Shown here piece after piece: positions 47,291 to 56,863 of a DNA stretch of 64,000 nucleotides. Position 1 is the stretch's first letter; each line of letters opens with the position of its first letter. The translations under genes and the position numbers were made by a program. The stretch spans positions 496,001-560,000 of the forward strand of contig OX637798.1 in the NCBI GenBank assembly GCA_951802425.1, given 5' to 3'. The notes beneath the pieces are model-generated. The model was not told the origin of the DNA. It made no database searches and was given only the letters and a program-made list of their open reading frames with translations. This DNA is from Clavaria fumosa. Taxonomy: Eukaryota > Basidiomycota > Agaricomycetes > Agaricales > Clavariaceae.

Positions 47291-47457
47291 ACCCCCTTCG
47301 GGGATGCGAGTGGTGAATCAGAGATAAAAACACCCCGGGTACGACCAACAGCTTCGCTCGACCAACAGCTTCGCTCCCCACATCCCACGCTCACCAGAAC
47401 TACCAACCGCTACCCCCATTCCTTTCGCACTCGCAATCCAGTAGCATTCCACCCTTG

Positions 47458-47545
47458 GTAAGTGACTTCATCCTAAGTGTCATGTTCCTGTTATCTCGTC
47501 GTTGCCTGATCACTTCGCTTTGTGTTTATCACGTTCGCGATCCTC
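47458..47545 (+). other. probable 5'UTR intron of the 47560 gene
   Basis: A strong donor GTAAGT at 47458 and acceptor TCCTCAG ending at 47545 frame an 88-bp segment directly upstream of the ATG at 47560. This explains why the longer upstream open frame lacks an ATG at its beginning. Inferred from splice-site consensus only. Confidence 0.5.
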
Positions 47546-47559
47546 AGACGTTCTTGAAA

Positions 47560-47982
47560 ATGGGATGGAATTCATGCACCGTTGCAATGGAAATAGGAGG
47601 GCACCACATCACCATGCACTTCAAATCAGATGGAGAAGTGCGCACGATATATGTGCACCCCGATAACATCGTTATGACTTCCAGCACTCGAGACTGGTCC
47701 AAGAGATGCGGCGTGGAATATACGCTGCATCAGAACAAAATCCAGGCTCGTGCGTCAATTGCAAAGCTCTACCACGAAATGCGAAAAGATAGAGCGTATT
47801 GGGGAAGCATGGGAGTTGATGTTGTCTTGGGCTTGATCGAAGAGAATATCGGCATGGCCCCAACCCTCTGGACACGGATGCAGAGTTGGGTCAGAGGGAT
47901 AATGAACGTCGTTCTTCGGGGAGTAAGAGCAGCCGTACAATTACTGGGTTTCCACCCCGTTGCTGGTTTGATTGGGAATTAG
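47560..47982 (+). CDS. small unknown protein, 140 residues
   Basis: A single coding exon starts MGWNSCTVAMEIGGHHITM. It has a beta-rich first half (EVRTIYVHPDNIVMTSS) and an amphipathic helical C-terminal half with WVRGIMNVVLRGVRAAV. I recognise no family. The ATG at 47560 was chosen because a good donor/acceptor pair upstream suggests a 5'UTR intron. It is the last gene-like feature before the CpG-depleted repeat block. Confidence 0.5.
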   Translation: MGWNSCTVAMEIGGHHITMHFKSDGEVRTIYVHPDNIVMTSSTRDWSKRCGVEYTLHQNKIQARASIAKLYHEMRKDRAYWGSMGVDVVLGLIEENIGMAPTLWTRMQSWVRGIMNVVLRGVRAAVQLLGFHPVAGLIGN

Positions 47983-48189
47983 CGTCGTAATGGCTCAGCT
48001 CAACTATAGTTTGTTGTGGAGAGGATTTCGCAGATTCCAGTTTTCGGTCCGGACTCTTGTCGTACCCCGTGTTCCCACGCCTGTCACTGCCATCACTTGT
48101 GCCTGCCCACCACCTGAACCTTCGTGTTCATTGTCCCTTCAACGAGCTCGATCGTTCATCTATATCCCTCTCAAAAATACATATATTGA

Positions 48190-50939
48190 CTTGGTTCTTT
48201 TTCATATACATGCTTAGATACATGTCTGCTCCATTATACAATGCTTACATATGTGTCTCTCATGGCCACTGTCACTGCCCACTGCTGCAACTCCTGCTCC
48301 AATCCCATTTCCTCCACACATCCAGCTGCTGTGCATTGTCAGTCCAGCCCAGGTCTCCATTGTTGCTGTGCCTGTCCAGGAAGGTGCACCAGGGCACTGC
48401 TGCCACTCACCTTTCAGGGCTTGAGGGTGTTGTGATTGCCCATTCTAGGGCTCATTTTGATGGGTAAACCTGCTGGGGTATGTATGACTGTTAGGGCTTG
48501 TCCTGTCTTGTAAGTAGTACCAAAGGTTGTTTTGTTGGCAACCAGATATTTGAACTTGCTAAGACCAATCAACTGTTGAGTACAATTGAGAATACTCAGT
48601 CCTGGAAGGTTGTGAATGCAAAGGTGTTAAACAAAGTGTAGAAAGGAGTAAAAAGTGTGGTAACAAGGGTTGCAGGTAGCAGTGGAGATGAGGAAGGATG
48701 TATTGGTGAAGGCAATGACTTTGCTGATTGAGAGTAGTACCAAGACAAAGGAAGAGAAATACCTAATTGCTTAAGTATGTACAAGTGTGGAGGATGATTT
48801 AGAAAGAAGCAGAGAGTGTCTTGGTGTTGTCAAGGTCACCAAGTGGGACAAGACCTATCAATTGCATAGGTTCCAAGCTCAAAGAGTGTGCTAGCCTCAA
48901 GCTCAAACCAAAGTGCATCAATATCAAGTCCTGTAAGTACATGCAAGACTTATATTCATGCAATGTGAGTGCATAACTACTTTGGGAAAGTACAAGTGTC
49001 TCCAAGCAACAGAACTATAGTAGTATGGGGTATGTTTAGTTGTGAAGTGACTATCTGTGTGTTCTACTAAGGTCATGAGGGGTTAGGGAAACATAGGTAA
49101 GGTTGTGAGCCTGACCAGTCATGGGTTGCAACCTAGTTAAATAATCATATATGTAACTATGACTATGGGGGGATCCTTGGATCATAGATAGAGTAGTTAG
49201 AGCTACTGTAGGTGAAGGATAAAGCATATTTGAAGTGAGTATGCAGCTGACCATCAGTGGCACATTTGAGTGTTAAGGTTGCAATGTCATGAGGTAAGTT
49301 ATGTGGGTGATGCTAGTGATGCAGGTGACCTTGGGCAGGACATCACATGAATAATGCTGGTAACACAGGTAATGCTGATGATGCTGTGTGGCATGTCACA
49401 TGTGAGGTGAAGAGATTGTGCCATGGTGTGTTGCACATTGATATTGGAGGTTTGGACAGTGATTACATAGTGGGTGAGGTCAGGGAAAGTTATGTGAGTA
49501 TACACTCATAGTTGTGAGTATTGTAAGGATGTGTAGGCAGTCAGGAGAGGTTCCAGAAGGCGGTGAGAGATGTCAGAGGTATGTGAGGTGATCCATGAGG
49601 TTGTTGGAGGGTGTTGGGAGGTTGATAGGCTCAAATTGGATAGGAAAAATGAGTAGGTCCTGACATTACCCCCCCTTCAAGCCTTGAGCCCCACAAGAGT
49701 GGTGATCATGTGACAGATTAGTCATTGTGGCATTTGTTGATTAGGTCATGACACTCAATTTTTTTTCCAAGTCCAACCATTATGGTACCCTCCAATATCC
49801 TCAAACATCAAGAAACTGAACTTGAGCACAAATCACACATTTTTGAGGAGAAGGAGGCTAGTGTCAACCAAGCCATCCTGGCCCAGGCCCTGGCTGTGCA
49901 GGCTGAGGAACAGGCACAGTGTGCTCACCTATGGGGTGAAGTTGTGGGGTCCAGCAAGGTGGCAGGTAACCATGTGGGTACTGTGGATCCATCACCCACA
50001 GAATTTTTGAAGGCATGGAAGAAAATTGGATCTGCAAAAGGGAATAAGGAGTGGAATGGGATGGAATGGGAGGTGCATAAGAGTACTTCTCATTCCCATT
50101 CACTTTTCTGATTGATGAACTGCAGAATTGCAACAATTGTGTTGCAAGGGGCCAGCAGTGTGAGTGCAGTACTGCCAGCAAATGTCATCAATGTGCTGAA
50201 AGCCTTGAAAAATGCTTCTGGGTACAAGATTTTCATTGATGGCATGTCATAAACAAGTACAGCTGGGATGATGCAAGAATTGATGAGGTGCTGAAGTGTG
50301 CAGGAGGTTTGGTAATGATGGTGGTGATGACACCTGTTAGGATTGCTTACATAAGTCATCCCAGAGTCGCAGTTCAGCCTAGCCTGTGAGGCTCAACCAC
50401 AACCAGTGCTTACTAAGAAAGTAATGGGAATGAGGGTGTGCTCACAAGCTCACCCTCACCATTCCCACTCCCTTGCAACCATCCTTTTCAGTTTTGAATA
50501 GCTTGCTGTTTAAGTACAGTCTATCTAAAGGAGTTGTTCTACTAGCTACAATGGTCCAGCTGACTGAGGCTGAAGCTTTGCTCTGTGTGGAGCTTTTATC
50601 AAGGAATGCAGCATGAGCAGCAAGGCGCGTGGACCTGCTGCATGTCGATCCTGTCTCTGATGATGAGCACGAGGTCAACCCAGCTGCACCTGCCCCAGGA
50701 AGGGAGGATGCACCAGATGCCGAAGACGATGATATCAGGCAGCTGCATTGTTTGCCCTTGGACACCTTCTGGGCTGTTATGAGACTTGCAGTCTTGAAGG
50801 ATGCTGAGAATCTGCAGAAATGGGTTGTTAGTGAAGCAACTGCTGAAGAACACTCACCAGACTCTGGTAGCAGCATGTATGAATTGGTTCTCATTACCAT
50901 TTTTCAGTGTTGTATGTATTCCTCTGATTTAGAACACCT
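48190..50939. other. CpG-depleted decayed repeat DNA
   Basis: From about 48190 CG dinucleotides nearly vanish while TG and CA are abundant, unlike the gene block to the left. I see no intact gene. Around 50600-50740 a small patch retains about eight CpGs and a short frame with an acidic stretch (RLHVDP-like start, APGREDAPDAEDDD); it may be a relic of a captured or transposon gene. Another frame at 49782-50111 is Gln/Glu-rich and coiled-coil-like, unsupported otherwise. Confidence 0.6.
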
Positions 50940-51690
50940 AGAATGATATATGGCCAATTGTAATCACAAGGTAGCCACTCTACTTGTCCCATACATTAGC
51001 ACCTCTGTTCACTGGCTGATTGCATGGTACATTGACTGCTCTAATTGTCCCATACATTGGCATCTCTGATTGACTGGCTGGCTGCATGATACATTAAGTC
51101 TTCTAATTATGCCATACATTGACCCCTCTGATTCAATGGCTAATACATGGCCATCTCTAGTTGTATGATACATTGACCACTCTAGTCAAATAGCCAATAT
51201 ATTGACTGCTCTAATTGTCCCATACATTGGCATCTCTGGTTGACTGACTCATTGTATGATACATTAAGTCTTCTAATCATACCATGCATTGACTCCTCTG
51301 ATTCAATGGCTAATACATGGCCACCTCTAGTTGTATGATATATTGACCACTCTAGTCAAATAGCCAATATATTAACTGCTCTAATTGTCCCATACATGAA
51401 CACCTCTGATTCACTGGCTGATTGCATGATACATTGACTGCTCTAATTGTCCCATACATTGGCATCTCTGGTTGACTGACTCATTGAGTCATTGTATGAC
51501 ACATTAAGTCTTCTAATCACACCATGCATTGACTCTTCTGATTCAATGGCTAATAGATGGCCACCTCTAGTTGTATGATATATTGACCACTCTAGTATTT
51601 GACAAATAGCCAATATATTGACTGCTCTGATTGTCCCATACATGAACACCTCTGATTCACTTGACTGCTCAAATTGTTCCATACATTGGC
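50940..51690. repeat. higher-order tandem repeat of about 170-240 bp
   Basis: Short motifs such as CTAATTGTCCCATACATTGG and AGTCAAATAGCCAATATATT recur in the same order at about 51040, 51208 and 51430 onward. Unit length varies through internal duplications of about 30 bp. The array has no CpG. It abuts the left arm of the palindrome. Confidence 0.75.
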
Positions 51691-51694
51691 ACAT

Positions 51695-53217
51695 TCAGCC
51701 AGTCAGCCAGAATAGGAATGCCAGTCAAACAATGGCAAACAAAATATGCTAAAAACAAAGACCACAACTTGAAATTGAGCAGCCCTGTGCCTGGTCCCTC
51801 AGGCACAGGTTACCAATCAGGCATAGCTGCTTTTGGTAAGCTGCTATGACCATGGGAAAATTTTTGCACAGCTTGCAAAATATGACTTTTTATACACCAA
51901 AAAATCAGGGGATTCCAAATCTGGACACCCCACATTTGTATCTGCCTTGGTTCAGTGTCAATTTGCAAAATACACAGAAAATAATCATTTCCCCACAATT
52001 CTGCAGTACCCTAGCTTGAAAATTGATAGCTAGAAGATACATACACTACCTGTGGACATATGGGGAGGGTGTGGATTAGTTTAACAACCCACCCACCATC
52101 TCTGTCACCTCCCTGGAATCTGTTACTAGGAATTAGGGTGTTATTGGCCTGGGAGCATGGCTATTTGTTATATTGCAAATTCCAGCCATCAGACTACACC
52201 TTATGACATCTAATACAATCATACAAAAGCCCATAATTTTTGGTGCAGAATTACAGATTCCCCATGTCTATTTTCCCAGATTTCTTGAAATCTCTCCCCA
52301 GACAATCCCCTTTGTCAAATCACATATTCTTGTTGTCTGATAGCTGACAAGGTATGCATGAATACATGTTCAAAGTTTGGTGAAGTTAGGCCAAGTTCTC
52401 AAGAAGATAGCCCAGAATGTCTCTTTTGGAGGACAGTCTAAAGTGAAGGCAACAACACAGGCCCTTGCAACACCTTGACTGTCTTCAAAAACACACATTC
52501 TGAGCTATCTTCTTGAGAACTTGGCCTAACTTCACCAAACTTTGAACATGTATTCATGCATACCTTGTCAGCTATCAGACAACAAGAATATGTGATTTGA
52601 CAAAGGGGATTGTCTGGGGAGAGATTTCAAGAAATCTGGGAAAATAGACATGGGGAATCTGTAATTCTGCACCAAAAATTATGGGCTTTTGTATGATTGT
52701 ATTAGATGTCATAAGGTGTAGTCTGATGGCTGGAATTTGCAATATAACAAATAGCCATGCTCCCAGGCCAATAACACCCTAATTCCTAGTAACAGATTCC
52801 AGGGAGGTGACAGAGATGGTGGGTGGGTTGTTAAACTAATCCACACCCTCCCCATATGTCCACAGGTAGTGTATGCTTCTAGCTATCAATTTTCAAGCTA
52901 GGGTACTGCAGAATTGTGGGGAAATGATTATTTTCTGTGTATTTTGCAAATTGACACTGAACCAAGGCAGATACAAATGTGGGGTGTCCAGATTTGGAAT
53001 CCCCTGATTTTTTGGTGTATAAAAAGTCATATTTTGCAAGCTGTGCAAAAATTTTCCCATGGTCATAGCAGCTTACCAAAAGCAGCTATGCCTGATTGGT
53101 AACCTGTGCCTGAGGGACCAGGCACAGGGCTGCTCAATTTCAAGTTGTGGTCTTTGTTTTTAGCATATTTTGTTTGCCATTGTTTGACTGGCATTCCTAT
53201 TCTGGCTGACTGGCTGA
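51695..53217. repeat. 1.5-kb near-perfect palindrome
   Basis: The left arm (about 51695-52425) and right arm (about 52488-53217) are inverted copies of about 730 bp with a spacer of roughly 60 bp. The arms are nearly identical; I noticed a 3-nt length difference near 52035 versus 52875 and single differences at the outer ends. The same short frames appear in mirror image in both arms. Both arms lack CpG. Such a structure could be a foldback element or a source of hairpin RNA; no coding capacity is recognised. Confidence 0.92.
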
Positions 53218-53436
53218 GTGTGGAGGGCAGGCCTGAAAAGGGACATGTATTGTAATATATTGCATGGCTATTGTCCACTTTGGGACAAGCACATCACAGT
53301 TGTCACAGCAGCTGTATTGTCATGTCTTGCAATACACTTACAGTCATCTCTTGCAATAGCTATTGATTGTAATTACAATACTCTATTGCAAGGAATTCAC
53401 ATCATTGACTGAAATAAGTGCACAATGGTTGAGAAT

Positions 53437-53930
53437 CTTAATATATCAAATATCAGAGCCTAACAATATATTGGAGATGATGATATGAGGGGTTTCAATA
53501 TATCAAATATCAGAACCTAACAATATATTGGAGATAATATGAGAGGTTTCAATACATCAGATATCAGAACCTAACAATATATTGGAGATGATATGAGGGG
53601 TTTCAATATATCAAATATCAGAACCTAACAATATATTGGAGATGATATGAGAGGTTTCAATATATCAGATATCAGAACCTAATGATATATTGGAGATGAT
53701 GATATGAGAGATTTCAATATATCAGATATCAATATATTGGAGATGGTATGAGGGGTTTCAATATACCAGATTTCAGAACCTAACAATATATTGGAGATGA
53801 TGATATGAGAGATTTCAATATATCAAATATCAGAACCCAACAATATATTGGAGATGATATGAGAGGTTTCAATATATCAGATATCAGAACCTAACAATAT
53901 ATTGGGGATGATATGAGAGGTTTCCATATA
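53437..53930. repeat. tandem repeat of about 55 bp, nine units
   Basis: Units built on ATATCAGAACCTAACAATAT and TTGGAGATGATATGAGAGGT repeat about nine times, with one truncated unit near 53725. The array is AT-rich and CpG-free. Direct contiguous units without unique spacers exclude a CRISPR array. Confidence 0.9.
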
Positions 53931-54046
53931 TTGATTTCCTCCCCTCTAATCAGACCAATCCATACAACATCCATAACTTCTGATAAGAGTGATTCAATAC
54001 ATAAAAATACCTACATGGCCTGGAACACTACCAAGAAAAGACTGCT

Positions 54047-54424
54047 GTGTTCTTCAAGGTTGCAGATGAAAAAGCATGCAACTACACAGGTAAGATGTAT
54101 GAAATCGCAGATCCCATCTGGTACCTGGTACAGTCTGGAGTTCATCTGATCCTGCCATCCGTGACCACTGCCAGCCTGAGGGAGTTGGCTACCAATCCTG
54201 GAATGATGAAGACACGAAAAGGTCTCAACACAGTGGGTTCCAAGTGCATCCTGCTTGACCAGTCCATGTTTGGCAGGGAAGAGGACCTGCCTGAGAACTT
54301 GTGGCACAACCAGGATGCCATCTATCAGGCCATCTGTGAGCCTGAGATTTACAGCTACTTCAAAGCCATTGGTCCTTCTGTTCGAGCCAAGAGGGGTTCT
54401 CTGAAAACTATAAGGCAATTCTAG
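54047..54424 (+). pseudogene. orphan coding-like fragment
   Basis: A 125-codon frame contains WYLVQSGVHLILPSVTTAS, GLNTVGSKCILLDQSMFG and DLPENLWHNQDAIYQAICE. A second frame at 54439-54633 may continue it after a break. The stretch retains several CpGs, unlike its surroundings, and has coding-like composition. I do not recognise the protein; it may come from a transposon or a captured gene. Confidence 0.4.
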
Positions 54425-54770
54425 CCTTTGATTCATTTGTGCGATGGACTTATGTGCATTTGCACATGAGGCTGACAGCCACTGAATACTCAGCCAAGTA
54501 TTTGGAGTTTAAGCTGGAGTCCATGCTTGCACAGGTGAATGGTGCTCTGCATGCTAATGGAGTCAGCAGGTCTCAGAGGTTTAGGCTGTTATCTGACCAT
54601 CATGAGCCCTATCCAAGCAACCAGCCCCCCTGAATGGATAAGCCCTTTTTGCAAGGCACAAGGACCAATACCACAGGTCATCAGAAAAAAAAGCTCAAAC
54701 AATATAGTACTATGTAGTCATGGTAGCAGCAGTAGCTCAGTAGCTAGTAATGAGTTATATAGACCCAGTA

Positions 54771-54890
54771 GATCCCATATATTGCTCTGTAGTAATGGTA
54801 GTTCCCATATATTGCTCTGTAGTAACAGTAGTTCCCATATATTGCTCTGTAGTAATGGTAGTTCCTATATATTGCTCTGTAGCACTGAGT
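54771..54890. repeat. four tandem 30-bp units
   Basis: Four copies of a unit containing CCATATATTGCTCTGTAGTA follow each other, differing at a few positions. No further role is visible. Confidence 0.85.
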
Positions 54891-55079
54891 AGATCCCATA
54901 CAATGCACCAGAGTATGCAAAGGACATATGATGTGATTCAATAGTTTACTTGTCTCAAATGGTAGCCCAGGTTGATACTACAGTAGACTATGGTAGTGCT
55001 ATGTGCTGCTTCCTGCTGCCACCACTGCTCCTTCCTTCCTCTGCACACCAGCCAGCACAAAATCAATGGCCCAGGTCCC

Positions 55080-55560
55080 TGCTGTCAGTCTGTGACTGCA
55101 GTAGGGGGCCTGGGCCATTGCTGCTGCTGCCGCTGCCATCGCCACTGCCATCACTGTCACTGCCACTGCCATCATTGTTGCTGCTGCCACTGCTGCCCTC
55201 ACTGTTGCCGCCACTGTCACTGCCATTGCCATCACTGCTGCTGTCACTGCCGCCACTGCCGTCATTGTTGCTGCCGCTGCTGTCAATGTTGCTGCCACCC
55301 CTGTTGCCGCCACTGCCACCACCGCTGCTGCTTCCGATGTTGCTGCTGCCGCCACCGCTGTTGCTCTGTTGCTGCTGCCACTGCCGCTGTTGCATTTCTG
55401 CTGCTGCCGCTGCCGTTGTCGTAGTTGCTGGAGGAGAGAGGGAGGGGAAGGAAGAGGGAGGAGAGAGGGAGGAGAGAGGGAGGGAGGAGAGGGAGGGAGG
55501 AGAGGGAGGAGAGGGAGAGTGAAGAGAGTGAGAGAGAGGAGACGGAGAAGTGCCGTCACC
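55080..55560. repeat. CTG/GCC microsatellite followed by purine-rich GGGAGGA tract
   Basis: Imperfect CTGCTGCCACTGCC-type units run to about 55430 and are followed by a GGGAGGAGA-rich tract to about 55560. Similar motifs (GCTGGAGGAGAGAG, GAGGGTGAGGGT) occur in the neighbouring LTR, so this may be an expansion of an LTR minisatellite. Long frames through it, including a Cys/His-rich one, are composition artefacts. Confidence 0.75.
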
Positions 55561-55719
55561 CTCCATCGCCCTGTAGAATAAAAAAAATGAAAAGAATCAT
55601 GAAAAAAAGGGAGAGGGCACACCTGGTGGCCCCTCGCTGAGGGTGCTGCCGCTGCTGTGGTTGTCACTGAAGGAGAGGGAGAGGGAGAGGGAGGAGGTGC
55701 CACCGCCATCACTGTCATC

Positions 55720-55850
55720 GCTGGAGGAGAGAGAGGGTGAGGGTATCACTGCCGTCATCAGCCTTTATGTCGGCTATCCACATGACCTTCGCGACCTTGT
55801 CGCGACCTCACCGCGACCTTTGAGCTCCAGATTTAGGATCGACCGCGACA
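55720..55850 (+). repeat. inverted U5 end of the 3' LTR
   Basis: The stretch 55757-55850 matches the reverse complement of 61991-62085, the U5 end of the 5' LTR; almost all differences are C/T or G/A at CpG. It lies in the opposite orientation to the LTR core 0.5 kb to the right. Inverted copies of ATCGCTGGAGGAG occur at its left edge and near 56305-56320 and could have mediated the flip. Confidence 0.8.
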
Positions 55851-56309
55851 TTTATACACATCAAATCAATCATGATAGTTTGGATGAATATGATCTCTTC
55901 CAAAAGATTGCTCCAAAAAGGTGTTCAAAGCTTGGATAAAGCCAGGTACCCATTTATTTTGGTAAATTAGTACAGAAAATATCAATTAATTTTTTTGACA
56001 TATCTACAGATCAAGTAGTGTCTTATGAAAAAAAAAATCTTGAGAATTGCTTGAGAATTGACTGAGAAATGGGCCAGAACATTTGTGGGTCACTGATTTG
56101 GTAAGCTTGTGGCTGTACTTGTGGCATGGTGGGAATTGCCACAGAAAGTCATCACATGCTCGTGTTGAACTTGTCGTTCTCTCTGCCTCCCACCATCACC
56201 TTCTCTCCTCCCTTTCTCCCATCCCCAGCAACAATGACAGCAGTGACAGCACCCTCACCCTCACCTCCAATGATGATGATGACAGCGGCAGCACCCTCAC
56301 CCTCACCCT

Positions 56310-56852
56310 CCTCCAGCGATGGGAGGTAGAAAGAGGCAATTTCTGGAGAATATCAAAGTCTAAGGAATACATGCTAAGTGTCTACTCATATATATACTGG
56401 AGTCCAAGACCATAGGAACAACATTAGTACAAGGTAGTAAGAGGAGACGTACAATGGGAGCGACAGTGGGGAGGAAATGAAAGTATCTGGGCAACGGTCG
56501 CGAAGTCGTCATGGTCCCAAGAAGGGAAGTGTCGGTCGGCGGGGGAACGGGATAGCGGTATAAGGGCTCCAAGGGAACAGGAAGTCATCGTGGGAAGGAG
56601 ATGGGGATGCCAAGGGGATGGGATAGTGGTAAAGGTGGGGTGCGGGAGAGAACAAGGTCACGTTAGGGATGGTCGCTTGATGGGCGATGTCAGGTGTCAG
56701 TCCATTGACAGGGTGATGGCATCCCGCTTGATGTGCCATCATGTATTTGGGCCGTACTGTCAGTGGTGGTCACATGAGTTCTCGTGACTTACTGATCATG
56801 TGACAGGTCACGTGTCCGCGACCTTTGAGGGTCACGTGATGTCGCCGCAACA
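56310..56852 (-). repeat. 3' LTR core of the chromovirus
   Basis: This is a direct copy of 62092-62618. Over about 510 bp I count 18 differences, all transitions and 17 at CpG sites. It begins (minus strand) TGTTGCGG at 56852, directly after a purine-rich tract that follows the chromodomain stop. Its U5 end is missing at the left and found inverted at 55720-55850. Confidence 0.88.
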
Positions 56853-56863
56853 TATTCCCCTTC

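Noticed and set aside
51810..53102. Two identical 66-codon frames on opposite strands
   Set aside because: They are simply the two arms of the palindrome; no domain and no start context, so not called as genes.
53437..53930. Repeat array considered as CRISPR
   Set aside because: Units are contiguous without unique spacers, and the DNA is eukaryotic.
54990..55424. Very Cys/His-rich open frame that looks like a metal-binding protein
   Set aside because: It is the translation of a CTG/GCC microsatellite; other frames of the same tract are equally long and give Ser, Pro or Ala runs. No coding support.
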